In this document: positions 33,243 through 41,439 of the stretch, one piece after another
Position numbering within the stretch: position 1 is the stretch's first letter
Layout: every line of letters starts with the position of its first letter
Assembly (NCBI RefSeq): GCF_017255415.1
Contig: NZ_JAFJZZ010000001.1
Coordinates: 806,001 to 870,000 of the forward strand
Direction: 5' to 3'
From: Clostridium aminobutyricum
Lineage (GTDB): Bacteria > Bacillota > Clostridia > Peptostreptococcales > Anaerovoracaceae
Length of the DNA: 64,000 nt
Notes under the pieces: model-generated
Databases searched by the model: none
Seen by the model: only the letters and a program-made list of their open reading frames with translations
Told to the model about the DNA's origin: nothing
Program-made: the position numbers and the translations under genes

Positions 33243-33260
33243 TTTATTCATCCTTATAGT

Positions 33261-33290
33261 AAAAATAAGGCGGACTAACCGTCCGCCCTT
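33261..33290 (-). terminator. Hairpin between ireB and ruvX
   Basis: GGCGGAC pairs with GTCCGCC around TAACC (33269-33287) and is followed on the minus strand by TTATTTTTA. It ends about 20 bases before the ruvX start, so it may partly terminate or attenuate the alaS-ireB transcript. Confidence 0.7.
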
Positions 33291-33360
33291 ACCACTTCAT
33301 ATGCAGAAAATCGCAAGCGATATTTCTATAAATTCGAGTAAGCCTCTTTAAAGAAATCTG

Positions 33361-33609
33361 CTATTTCTTTAAAAATGCTCTTAATAGTTCTTCTACCAAG
33401 TCATCTCTCTCAATGTGCCTTATGATATTTCTAGCATTATTATGACCAGTTATGTAGGAAGGATCTCCTGAAAGAATATAGCCCACCATCTGGTCAATTG
33501 CATTATAACCTTTTTCTTCTAAAGCATCATATACCGTCTTCAATATATCTTCTGTAGTCTTTTGTTCGCTTTTTTCTAAACTGTTAAACATTATGGTATT
33601 TCTATCCAA
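33361..33609 (-). CDS. ireB: IreB-family regulatory phosphoprotein
   Basis: 82 residues, full-length for the IreB/DUF965 family. SEQKTTEDILKTVYDAL includes the N-terminal threonine pair phosphorylated in Enterococcus IreB by the IreK kinase, and GYNAIDQMVGYILSGDPSYI is the conserved centre. Known members regulate envelope stress tolerance and antibiotic resistance through Ser/Thr kinase signalling. GGTGAG precedes the ATG. It follows alaS by about 100 bases. Confidence 0.95.
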   Translation of the reverse strand: MDRNTIMFNSLEKSEQKTTEDILKTVYDALEEKGYNAIDQMVGYILSGDPSYITGHNNARNIIRHIERDDLVEELLRAFLKK

Positions 33610-33705
33610 TCCTACTCACCTTCTTTCTTATAATATATTATACACAAATTGCCAATCATAAAACAACTAAAAACGATTTATTTAATATTGTTGTAATATT
33701 TAAAA

Positions 33706-36327
33706 CTAAATAAGCGATTCAGCCACTTTAAATGCATCCATAATTTTAGAAGCATCTTTTGCACCAGCTTGAGCCATATCCGCTTTTCCGCCGCCGCCGC
33801 CGCCTGCTGCTGCTGCAATTTGCTTAATCATATTTCCTGCATGGTAACCTTTTTCCAATAAATCATCTGTTACAGATACCATGAACGTGACTTTTTCGCC
33901 AACCTGAGAAGCAAACACAACGATAACGCCTTTATTATTCTTCTTGATATCATCTGATATGGCACGAAGATCATTGATATCATAATCTGTAAACGCTTTT
34001 GTAAGAAGCTTTACATTCTTGATTTCTTTTGCTTCCGCCAAAATGGAATCAAGTGAAGAACTGATTGCACTCTTCTTTAAGTCCTCCAGTTCTTTCTTTA
34101 AAGACTTCGCTTCTTCAGAGATGTTGGTAATCTTTGCTAACACACCGGACCTATTTGTTTTTAGTATATCCGAAGCAGCATGAATTAATTCCTCGGATTC
34201 CTCCACTTTTTTAAGAACACCCAATCCGGTCACCGCTTCGATTCTTCGAACACCCGCTGCTACTCCGGTTTCGCTGACAATCCGAAGCGCACCGATCAAT
34301 CCGGCGTTGCTTACATGCGTTCCTCCGCAAAGTTCTTTACTGAAATCACCGACCGATACAACTCGTACTGTATCCCCGTATTTTTCACCGAACAATGCTG
34401 TTGCTCCGCTGTCTGCAGCTTCTTTCATAGACATTTCTTCCACTTTTACAGGTAAAAAATGTAGGATCTTATCGTTTACCAGCTCTTCTACTGCTGCAAG
34501 CTGTTCTTTGCTTACTGCCTCATAATGACTAAAGTCAAAACGAAGTCCCTCCGCCGTCACGCTGGAACCTGCCTGATGTACATGATCTCCCACTACTTCT
34601 TTTAATGCTTTTTGCAGCAAATGCGTAGCCGTATGGTTTCTTGCAATGCTGTTTCTATTGGTTACAGAGATTGCCGCAGTAACGGTATCACCGACATGTA
34701 ACTGCCCCTTCAACACTTTAATTTTATGGGCAAAGTTTCCTTGTACTTTGGTGACATCAAGCACTTCCGCCATAAAGCCGTCGTTGTAAATGGTTCCGCA
34801 GTCATAAATTTGTCCGCCGCTTTCTGCATAGAAAGGAGTCTTGTCTAAGAAAATCTTAGCATCTTCCCCTTCTCCCACAGAGGCTGCATTCGGTTTAGCA
34901 GAAATAATCGCTTTTACAACTCCTTGATCTGTCACCTTTTCGTAACCGGTAAATTCAGTTGTTCCTTCCATGCTCACACTTAGATTGTCTTCAGCCCAAC
35001 CGTCTTCTTCAGCAGATTTTCTTGCAGCTCTTGCCGTTTCCTTCTGCTTGTTCATGTGCTCGTCAAATTCTTCAATATCTACACTGCACCCGTTTTCCTC
35101 CAAAATTTCCTGTGTCAATTCCAGCGGGAAACCATACGTATCATGCAGCTTAAATACCTTCTCGCCAGATAAAACGGTCTGTCCTTCTGCCTTTAATTCT
35201 TCTACATACTGAGCGATAATGGCCGTACCTTGATCAATAGTTGTACTGAATTTTTCTTCTTCAATCGTAATAATCTTAAAAATATAATCTTTCTTTTCTT
35301 CCAATTCAGGATATGCCTGTCCGGAAGCTTCGATCACTTTTTTCGAGATTTCTGCCAAGAAAGCACCTTCAATATTTAAAAGCTTTCCATGCCGAGCGGC
35401 TCTTCGCAGCAGTCTTCTTAATACGTAGCCTCTCCCCTCATTGCTTGGAATAATACCGTCTCCGATCATAAAGGTTACCGAACGGATATGATCTGTAATA
35501 ATTCGAATGGAAACATCCGTAGGAAATTGACCGTCCCCGTACTGAACGCCTGATTTAGCCACAATTGCATCTAAAATATATTTGATCGTATCAATGTCAA
35601 AAATAGAGTCTACACCCTGCATGATGCAAGCCAGACGCTCGAGGCCCATACCTGTATCAATATTTGGATGTGCCAAATTGGAATAGGTTCCGTCTTCTTC
35701 TTTACTAAACTGAGTAAATACATGATTCCAGAACTCGATATATCGGTCGCAGTCACAGCCGGGTTTACAATCTTCACTGCCGCAGCCGTATTTTTCACCT
35801 CTGTCAAAATAGATTTCAGAACAAGGTCCGCATGGGCCTGTACCAATTTCCCAGAAATTATCGTCTTTGCCGAGTCGGACGATTCTTTCTACTGGCATAC
35901 CGATAACTTCTTTCCAAATAGTAAAAGCCTCATCGTCTTCTTCATAAATGGTTGCCCAAATTTTATCTTCCGGCATTTTTAGTACCTGAGTGATAAACTC
36001 CCATCCCCATGTGATGGATTCGGTCTTAAAATAATCACCAAAAGAAAAGCTTCCAAGCATTTCAAAAAAAGTGCCGTGTCTCGATGTGTATCCAACATTT
36101 TCGATATCGCCTGTTCGGATACATTTTTGACAAGTCGTCATTCTTTTACTTGGCGGCGTTTCCAGCCCGGCAAAATATGGCTTTAATGGGGCCATTCCTG
36201 AATTTATAATCAGTAAACTCTTGTCCTTTTCCGGAACAAGTGAAAAACTCTTCTTCTTATAATGTTCCTTGCTTTCATAAAAGTTCAGAAACATTTCTCT
36301 CAATTGATTCAGACCTAACTTTTCCAT
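33706..36327 (-). CDS. alaS: Alanyl-tRNA synthetase
   Basis: Full-length class II synthetase of 873 residues. The catalytic domain begins LNQLREMFLNFYESKEH and has motif 2 around SRHGTFFEMLGSFSFGDYF. The editing domain carries the zinc ligands in ARNHTATHLLQKAL and KELCGGTHVSNAG. The C-terminal DHHA1 domain ends with a glycine-rich turn (AAAGGGGGGKADMAQAG). GGGAGG stands before the ATG. The 220-base upstream spacer has hairpins but none of the T-box hallmarks often found at clostridial alaS. Confidence 0.97.
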   Translation of the reverse strand: MEKLGLNQLREMFLNFYESKEHYKKKSFSLVPEKDKSLLIINSGMAPLKPYFAGLETPPSKRMTTCQKCIRTGDIENVGYTSRHGTFFEMLGSFSFGDYFKTESITWGWEFITQVLKMPEDKIWATIYEEDDEAFTIWKEVIGMPVERIVRLGKDDNFWEIGTGPCGPCSEIYFDRGEKYGCGSEDCKPGCDCDRYIEFWNHVFTQFSKEEDGTYSNLAHPNIDTGMGLERLACIMQGVDSIFDIDTIKYILDAIVAKSGVQYGDGQFPTDVSIRIITDHIRSVTFMIGDGIIPSNEGRGYVLRRLLRRAARHGKLLNIEGAFLAEISKKVIEASGQAYPELEEKKDYIFKIITIEEEKFSTTIDQGTAIIAQYVEELKAEGQTVLSGEKVFKLHDTYGFPLELTQEILEENGCSVDIEEFDEHMNKQKETARAARKSAEEDGWAEDNLSVSMEGTTEFTGYEKVTDQGVVKAIISAKPNAASVGEGEDAKIFLDKTPFYAESGGQIYDCGTIYNDGFMAEVLDVTKVQGNFAHKIKVLKGQLHVGDTVTAAISVTNRNSIARNHTATHLLQKALKEVVGDHVHQAGSSVTAEGLRFDFSHYEAVSKEQLAAVEELVNDKILHFLPVKVEEMSMKEAADSGATALFGEKYGDTVRVVSVGDFSKELCGGTHVSNAGLIGALRIVSETGVAAGVRRIEAVTGLGVLKKVEESEELIHAASDILKTNRSGVLAKITNISEEAKSLKKELEDLKKSAISSSLDSILAEAKEIKNVKLLTKAFTDYDINDLRAISDDIKKNNKGVIVVFASQVGEKVTFMVSVTDDLLEKGYHAGNMIKQIAAAAGGGGGGKADMAQAGAKDASKIMDAFKVAESLI

Positions 36328-36416
36328 ATATAATTTTCCTCCCGAAAATAATTTTATTCCGTAGAAAATATCGTAACCGATATTTTCGTAGTATCAAAAA
36401 AAGCACCTTAATTGTT

Positions 36417-36473
36417 GGCTAATAGTCAACATCTGCAAAGAGCAATCTTTGATTTCGTCATTTGAACTTTTTT
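36417..36473 (+). repeat. Dispersed 50-bp hairpin repeat, copy A
   Basis: GGCTAATAG, then GCAAAGAGCAATCTTTGATT and TTCGTCATTTGAACTTTTT. Copy B at 53243-53291 on the other strand agrees at about 33 of 38 core positions. The core can fold on AATC/GATT and CAAA/TTTG. It precedes the aldo/keto reductase gene. Confidence 0.7.
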
Positions 36474-36489
36474 TACAAATAACCCTGAT

Positions 36490-36518
36490 ATTATACCATA
36501 TTCCATGTTACAATTAAA
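36490..36518 (-). promoter_or_regulatory. Probable alaS promoter
   Basis: On the minus strand, an extended -10 TGGTATAAT (complement at 36490-36498) and a weak -35 TTTAAT 17 bases upstream. It leaves a leader of about 160 bases that can form CGAAAATATCG/CGATATTTTC and other small hairpins. Confidence 0.5.
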
Positions 36519-36554
36519 GAAAAAAACGTTAAAAGATGTTTTTTCGGAGGTTTT

Positions 36555-37511
36555 ATGCAGAAAAATATTCTTGGAAATACAAAATTAGAAGTGACGCCCG
36601 TCGGTTTAGGCGTACTAACGGTAGGACAAACTCAATTGAATCTATCCTTGAATGAGGGAGCATCGGTTCTGCGTTATGCGCTTGAAAGCGGTATTAACTT
36701 TTTAGATACGGCACAATATTATAAGACATACCCTTATATGAAGCAAGCGTTGAAAGGTACTAACTTTGAGCCTGTCATTGCTTCTAAATGCTTAAGTCCT
36801 TCTTATAGCGATATGAAAGAAGCTATAGAAGAAGCGCGCAGAGAATTAGATCGGGATGTTATCGATATTTTCTTGATGCATGAAGTACGTAACGATCCGG
36901 ACTTTAGTAACCGCGTGGGAGCATGGGAATATCTGAATGAAGCAAAAATAAAAGGACTCGTCAATGCCATAGGGATTTCTACGCATCATGTTGATGTTGC
37001 GGAAAAAATGGTCAACATCCCTGAGTGTGATATCCTTTTCCCGATTATTAATTTTAGAAGTATGGGTATCCGAAGAGGTTTCAATCCGGGGACAAAGGAA
37101 GACATGGCTGCCGCAATAAAGAAAAATGCCGATGAAGGGAAAGGGGTCTTCGCGATGAAAGTCTTTGGCGGAGGAAATCTTACCGGTCACTATTTAGAAG
37201 CGTTGGATTATGTAACTTCTTTAAAAGGAATTTCATCCATGATGATTGGATTTGGCTACAAACACGAAATTGACCGAATTATTGAATATGTAGAAGGGAC
37301 CATTGACAAAAACTACTCGCCTGATATAAAAGATAAAAAAATACACATTGACGCAGGAGACTGTGAAGGCTGCGGAGCTTGTATACAGCGGTGCCCCAAT
37401 AAAGCTCTTCGGTTTAATACGGACGGTCTCGCAGAGATGGATTATAAGGCTTGCTTGACCTGCGGCTACTGCGCCCCTGTCTGTCCTGTCAGAGCAATCA
37501 TCCTATTTTAA
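36555..37511 (+). CDS. Aldo/keto reductase with C-terminal two-cluster ferredoxin domain
   Basis: 318 residues. Residues 1-260 form an aldo/keto reductase barrel: LGNTKLEVTPVGLGVLTVG at the start, then the catalytic aspartate and tyrosine in NFLDTAQYYKTYPY. Residues 268-318 add two 4Fe-4S motifs, CEGCGACIQRCP and CLTCGYCAPVCP. Such proteins are common in anaerobes and may reduce a carbonyl substrate with electrons from ferredoxin or NADPH; the substrate is not known. CGGAGG precedes the ATG. It is divergent from alaS and ends at a shared terminator. Confidence 0.9.
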   Translation: MQKNILGNTKLEVTPVGLGVLTVGQTQLNLSLNEGASVLRYALESGINFLDTAQYYKTYPYMKQALKGTNFEPVIASKCLSPSYSDMKEAIEEARRELDRDVIDIFLMHEVRNDPDFSNRVGAWEYLNEAKIKGLVNAIGISTHHVDVAEKMVNIPECDILFPIINFRSMGIRRGFNPGTKEDMAAAIKKNADEGKGVFAMKVFGGGNLTGHYLEALDYVTSLKGISSMMIGFGYKHEIDRIIEYVEGTIDKNYSPDIKDKKIHIDAGDCEGCGACIQRCPNKALRFNTDGLAEMDYKACLTCGYCAPVCPVRAIILF

Positions 37512-37524
37512 CATTTCCATTTTA

Positions 37525-37552
37525 AAAGCCGAAGGAAAACCCCTTCGGCTTT
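37525..37552. terminator. Bidirectional terminator
   Basis: An 11-bp perfect stem, AAAGCCGAAGG with its complement, and a 6-base loop lie between the convergent aldo/keto reductase and nifU/iscU genes. Confidence 0.88.
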
Positions 37553-37570
37553 ATATATAATAGTAAGAAT

Positions 37571-38017
37571 TTATTCTACACCACAATGATCGTGCTCGTC
37601 TTCTTCGGCATTCGGATCAAAACCTTCTAAGCCTTTATATTCTTTACCGTTTTTCTGTGCATAATCATAAATAGCGGACTTGATCGCATGGTCTGCTAAA
37701 ACAGAGCAATGAATTTTTATTGCCGGTAAGCCACCAAGCTCATCAATAATCTGCTTGTTAGTAATAGCAAGAGCTTCATCAATTGTCTTACCAATAATCA
37801 TGTCTGTTGCTACGCTGGAGGATGCAATTGCTGATCCGCATCCAAATGTTTTAAATCTTGCATCAATGATGACATCGTTTTCCACTTTAATTCCAATTTG
37901 CATCATATCTCCGCAAACCGGGCTGCCATAAGTACCAGTGCCATCTGCATCGTCTAATTCTCCGACATTATGTGGATTCATAAAATGATCCATTACCTTA
38001 TCATTATACATTGCCAT
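37571..38017 (-). CDS. IscU/NifU-type Fe-S cluster scaffold
   Basis: 148 residues. The three cluster-ligand cysteines are in GSPVCGDMM, FKTFGCGSAIASSS and IKIHCSVLADHAI. The C-terminus ends in an acidic, histidine-containing tail (EEDEHDHCGVE) with an extra cysteine. It assembles Fe-S clusters using sulfur from the adjacent NifS enzyme, needed for the many Fe-S proteins here, such as NifJ and the radical-SAM enzymes. It begins eight bases after nifS. Confidence 0.95.
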   Translation of the reverse strand: MAMYNDKVMDHFMNPHNVGELDDADGTGTYGSPVCGDMMQIGIKVENDVIIDARFKTFGCGSAIASSSVATDMIIGKTIDEALAITNKQIIDELGGLPAIKIHCSVLADHAIKSAIYDYAQKNGKEYKGLEGFDPNAEEDEHDHCGVE

Positions 38018-38025
38018 AGTTTATA

Positions 38026-39195
38026 TTACCAACCTTTCACACTTGAAACTGAAGAAATGCTTCTCAATTTATTGACAACTTCTACTAAGTTTTCTACTAC
38101 ATAATCAATATCTTCTTTTGTCGTAGGTTCTCCAATAGTAAATCTTAAAGATCCGTGGATTTTTTCTACCGGAATCCCTAAAGCAGAGAGGACATGAGAT
38201 GGTACTAATGATGCTGAAGAGCAGGCAGAACCAGTCGAAACGGATATGCCTTTCATGTCTAAATACAGCAGCATTGCTTCCCCTTCTATGTACTCAAAGG
38301 TTAAGTTTGCATTTCCAGGATGTCTATGCTCTTTGCTTCCGTTAAGCGTTACATGTTCAATTTTTTCCATAACTTGATTGATAAAATAATCTCTTAGTTC
38401 ACTTACTTTTTTGATATGTTCATCAAGATTTACTCTTGCGAATTCCGCAGCTTTACCGAATCCAACAATTCCCGGTAGATTCTCAGTACCTGCTCTTTTC
38501 TTGCTTTCCTGCGCACCGCCATGCATATAATTGGACAGTCTTACGCTTTTTTTTATATAAAGAGCCCCGATACCCTTCGGTCCATAAATTTTATGGGCAG
38601 ACATGGACATCAAGTCAATACCTAACTCCTTCACATCAATGGGTACATTTCCAATTGCTTGTACCGCATCCGTATGAAAAATAATGCCATGTTCTTTCGC
38701 AATAGCCGCTAGTTCCTTAATTGGTTGAACAGTTCCAATCTCATTATTAACAAACATAATGCTGATGAGAATCGTTTTGTCTGTAATCGCTTTCTTTAAA
38801 TCCTCCGGATTTACTCTACCGTCGGAGTCTACACCCAAATAAGTGACTTCATAGCCATGTTTTTCAAGATATTCACAAGAATGAAGCATCGCATGATGTT
38901 CAATTTTTGTAGTGATGATATGATTTCCTTTGTTTTTTAAGGAATCTGCTATTCCTAATACGGCCCAATTGTCGGCTTCCGTACCGCCGGATGTAAAAAA
39001 GATCTCTTTTTCTTGAGCGTTGATAAGCTCTGCAACTTGAACTCTTGCTTTGTCAATCGCTTCTCTTGAAGCTGCACCAATTGTATATAAGCTAGAGGGG
39101 TTTCCATACATCTGCGTAAAATATGGAATCATCTCTCGCATTACTTCTTCCTTAACAGGAGTAGTTGCTGAATAATCTAGATATACCTGTCGCAT
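38026..39195 (-). CDS. nifS: Cysteine desulfurase NifS/IscS type
   Basis: 389 residues. It starts MRQVYLDYSATTPVKEEV, holds EIFFTSGGTEADNWAV near 68 and the PLP lysine in SMSAHKIYGPKGIGAL, and has the catalytic cysteine in the loop STGSACSSASL. It removes sulfur from cysteine as an enzyme-bound persulfide for the scaffold encoded next. AAGGAG precedes the ATG. No IscR-type regulator gene is adjacent. Confidence 0.96.
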   Translation of the reverse strand: MRQVYLDYSATTPVKEEVMREMIPYFTQMYGNPSSLYTIGAASREAIDKARVQVAELINAQEKEIFFTSGGTEADNWAVLGIADSLKNKGNHIITTKIEHHAMLHSCEYLEKHGYEVTYLGVDSDGRVNPEDLKKAITDKTILISIMFVNNEIGTVQPIKELAAIAKEHGIIFHTDAVQAIGNVPIDVKELGIDLMSMSAHKIYGPKGIGALYIKKSVRLSNYMHGGAQESKKRAGTENLPGIVGFGKAAEFARVNLDEHIKKVSELRDYFINQVMEKIEHVTLNGSKEHRHPGNANLTFEYIEGEAMLLYLDMKGISVSTGSACSSASLVPSHVLSALGIPVEKIHGSLRFTIGEPTTKEDIDYVVENLVEVVNKLRSISSVSSVKGW

Positions 39196-39244
39196 AATTA
39201 GCTCCTTCTATATTATATATATAAAATTAAAAACCCGATATAAT

Positions 39245-39272
39245 ATTATACCAACATTTTTTAAAATATAAA
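39245..39272 (-). promoter_or_regulatory. Probable nifS promoter
   Basis: On the minus strand, extended -10 TTGGTATAAT and a weak -35 TTTATA 16 bases upstream. No conserved IscR-like operator is obvious. Confidence 0.45.
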
Positions 39273-39336
39273 CAATTTTTTTTACATTACCTAGTAAATA
39301 AATATGATATATATATCAGCAGCCAATAACGCGCGA

Positions 39337-39789
39337 CTAAATGGCATTTAGACAAGAAATTTTATACAAGCCGTCACTCTTCTTTAAGACAATATTATAA
39401 TTGCCTTCCATCGTATAATCTTTATCCAGACCGCTCATCTCCCACAATATTTTGACTTTATATGTACTATATTCTAATAAGTTTTTCTCTTGCTTTATAT
39501 CAAGAAATTTCATTGAATTTACAACATCTATTTCTGTATTATCCCAATCTCTCAGTTCTTCAATATCTTTGGTAATTAAGGGATATGTCTCAATCTTCTC
39601 TAATGCTTCTTCTGCTTTCTCCTTGCTGATCTGATTATAAAAAGCTTTCTGCAAGATGCTTGTCCTCTGCTGCAATAATTGCTCTACATTGCTGTCACCG
39701 GATACAGATGGATCTGCAAAACCCGAAAAAACGCTGATTATGATAATCAATAAAGCCATTATCACAACCAGACTGCTGTATTTCTTCAT
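39337..39789 (-). CDS. Exported hypothetical protein
   Basis: 150 residues: a signal peptide or anchor at about 4-24 (SSLVVIMALLIIIISVFSGF), then a helical region and a C-terminal part rich in beta strand (YSTYKVKILWEMSG, NYNIVLKKSDGLYKI). The second half could be an NTF2-like or DUF4829-like small domain, but I do not recognise it with confidence. AAGGAG precedes the ATG. It stands between nifS and the ynzC-recombinase pair with its own spacing on both sides. Confidence 0.8.
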   Translation of the reverse strand: MKKYSSLVVIMALLIIIISVFSGFADPSVSGDSNVEQLLQQRTSILQKAFYNQISKEKAEEALEKIETYPLITKDIEELRDWDNTEIDVVNSMKFLDIKQEKNLLEYSTYKVKILWEMSGLDKDYTMEGNYNIVLKKSDGLYKISCLNAI

Positions 39790-39841
39790 AATTCTTCTCC
39801 TTATTGTAAGTAATTGAATTTACAAGAAATACTATAATAAT

Positions 39842-39880
39842 AAAACGGCGAGAAATTTGTTACTTCCCGCTGTTTTTTTT
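39842..39880 (-). terminator. Terminator after the DUF896 gene
   Basis: On the minus strand, CAGCGGGAA and TTCTCGCCG pair imperfectly around nine bases, with A-run before and TTTTATTATT after. Confidence 0.55.
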
Positions 39881-39887
39881 AATTAAA

Positions 39888-40097
39888 TTAATTCACTTTG
39901 ATGTCAATTTCGACATCTTCTTCAATGGTATCAACAATTTCAATGTTTTCCAACTGAGCTTTAAAGCTTTCTCTAAACTTAGCTAAATATTCTTGTCTAA
40001 GATTGTTTTGTTCTATTTTTTCTTCTTCTGATAATCCTACCACTTTTGACTTTCGGGCAAGCTCATTAATTCGATCAATTTTTTCTTTTGACAGCAT
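39888..40097 (-). CDS. ynzC: DUF896 (YnzC) family protein
   Basis: 69 residues. The family signature is clear: KIDRINELARKSKVVGLSEE then LRQEYLAKFRESFKAQLENI. YnzC is a small two-helix protein of unknown function; in Bacillus ynzC belongs to the SOS operon yneA-yneB-ynzC. Here it follows a resolvase-like gene by 35 bases, retaining the yneB-ynzC order, while the yneA-like gene is 29 kb away. GAGGAAAAA precedes the ATG. Confidence 0.92.
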   Translation of the reverse strand: MLSKEKIDRINELARKSKVVGLSEEEKIEQNNLRQEYLAKFRESFKAQLENIEIVDTIEEDVEIDIKVN

Positions 40098-40132
40098 CTT
40101 CGTTTTTCCTCTCTATTTTATCATTCACTTTC

Positions 40133-40690
40133 TTATGCCCTTTTTGCACGTATCAGCGTACTTTTGCTGATACCCGTTTTTTCTTCTACTATTTTATAGC
40201 TGTTCGATTTTAGTAAATCTAATGCTTCATCAATTTCACTTCGGGAAAATTTCTTCGGCCGGCCTTCTTTAAAACCTTCCTTTGTTTTTGCAATGGCTTT
40301 GCCCACTTGAGTTCGCTCTATAATCATTGCCTTTTCAAATTCGGCAAGAGCATATAATATATTGAGTATCATTTTCCCGTTATGGGTCGCATCAATCATT
40401 CCCATGTTTATGACATTCACTCGAATGTTTCTCTCCATAGCAGTCTCAATAAACAGAATTCCATCTTTAATTGTACTGCAAAGCCGGTCCAATTTCGCTA
40501 CGACAAGTGTATCTCCACCGTACATTTTGTCAATCAATTCGCATAATAAGGGGCGTTCTTTCAAATCGTCATATTTTTCAACCAAAATTTCGGCACTGGG
40601 ATACCGCTGTTTAATTAATTTCGTTTGATCTTCAATAGATTTTGCCTCAAATTGTCCTTTTGCGGAAACGCTAGCATATCCATAAATCAT
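40133..40690 (-). CDS. Resolvase-type serine recombinase homologue with altered active site (YneB-like)
   Basis: 185 residues with resolvase layout: catalytic domain 1-125, long helix, and a C-terminal helix-turn-helix at about 148-184 (SNSYKIVEEKTGISKSTLI). Against gamma-delta resolvase, S10 is kept (S9), R45 is kept (R46) and R68 is kept (R69 in KLDRL), but R8 is serine (S7, in YGYASVS) and R71 is serine (S72). Loss of two active-site arginines suggests weak or no recombination. It precedes ynzC as yneB does in Bacillus. It has a good sigma-A promoter but no LexA box. AAAGAGG precedes the ATG. Confidence 0.85.
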   Translation of the reverse strand: MIYGYASVSAKGQFEAKSIEDQTKLIKQRYPSAEILVEKYDDLKERPLLCELIDKMYGGDTLVVAKLDRLCSTIKDGILFIETAMERNIRVNVINMGMIDATHNGKMILNILYALAEFEKAMIIERTQVGKAIAKTKEGFKEGRPKKFSRSEIDEALDLLKSNSYKIVEEKTGISKSTLIRAKRA

Positions 40691-40745
40691 ATATAGTAAC
40701 CTCTTTTACTTTTGAGTATAAGTTTTGACACATAAGATAGGATTT

Positions 40746-40775
40746 ATTATATAATATTTCGATATAAATTGTCAA
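40746..40775 (-). promoter_or_regulatory. Sigma-A promoter of the resolvase-ynzC operon
   Basis: On the minus strand, TTGACA and TATAAT are both perfect and 18 bases apart. No GAACNNNNGTTC box is present here, unlike at the yneA-like and recA genes. Confidence 0.8.
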
Positions 40776-40910
40776 TTGTATTATTTTATACAATCGGCAA
40801 AAATTAAAACCTCCATTTTTCTCCATACAAAATGGTACCTAAACGGTATCATTATTCTCGCCCATGTCACAGATATTTTATCATTTCATACTATAATTAG
40901 AGGTGATATA

Positions 40911-41225
40911 ATGCCAAATAATAAACTTCACACTCATAGTTACGCTGGATCAACTACACTAGTAAATAGGCATGACCATGCATACTCTGGTAAAACAAGT
41001 ATAGATAAAGACACGACCAATCATTCTCATTATATAGAAGGTATAACGTCATCTAGTAATGGTCATACGCATCACTATACGGTACAAACAAGCCCAGCCT
41101 ATAAAGTTCTGGGCGGTCATTACCACTTTTACAGATGTACCACGGATACAGATACGCATGCTCACATTTTACAAGGTTATACCTCTGTTTATAGGGACAA
41201 TTTATTAGAGACTACACTAAAATAA
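40911..41225 (+). CDS. Histidine-rich YmaF-like repeat protein
   Basis: 104 residues made of about six short repeats with paired histidines and an aromatic residue, such as HTHSYAGST, RHDHAYSGKT, NHSHYIEGIT, GHTHHYTVQT and GHYHFYRCTT, spaced 15-20 residues apart. This matches the YmaF family, of unknown function; the histidine pairs suggest metal binding. AGAGGTGATAT sets the ATG at 40911 as the start. It stands alone with its own terminator. No signal peptide is seen. Confidence 0.85.
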   Translation: MPNNKLHTHSYAGSTTLVNRHDHAYSGKTSIDKDTTNHSHYIEGITSSSNGHTHHYTVQTSPAYKVLGGHYHFYRCTTDTDTHAHILQGYTSVYRDNLLETTLK

Positions 41226-41250
41226 AAGAAGTTGAATATATGTATTCCAA

Positions 41251-41280
41251 GAGCATAGATGCAATCTATGCTCTTTTTTT
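41251..41280 (+). terminator. Terminator after the ymaF-like gene
   Basis: A 10-bp perfect stem, GAGCATAGAT and complement, a 3-base loop and a run of Ts. Confidence 0.92.
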
Positions 41281-41302
41281 AATATACAAGTTTCCTATTA
41301 AA

Positions 41303-41348
41303 AAGCTCCTTTTATTTAGTGGAGTTATCCAATAAATAAAAGGAGCTT
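41303..41348. repeat. Perfect 16-bp inverted repeat
   Basis: AAGCTCCTTTTATTTA (41303-41318) is exactly complementary to 41333-41348 across a 14-base loop. It lies between the ymaF-like terminator and the spo0A 3' end. No long T-run follows on either strand, so it is not a standard terminator, though it could limit readthrough. Confidence 0.75.
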
Positions 41349-41439
41349 ATAGGTTACTTATTATATATTTATGTAATAATACCGACCAACATATAATATA
41401 AATTGTTTTTATTAGTGAAAAATACTGAAAAAGAAATAG

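Noticed and set aside
36328-36554. T-box leader for alaS
   Set aside because: The spacer has hairpins, but neither the conserved T-box sequence nor a specifier loop with a following terminator is visible.
40133-40690. Serine recombinase as part of a mobile element
   Set aside because: No terminal repeats, transposase or cargo surround it, and it is paired with ynzC as in the chromosomal SOS module.
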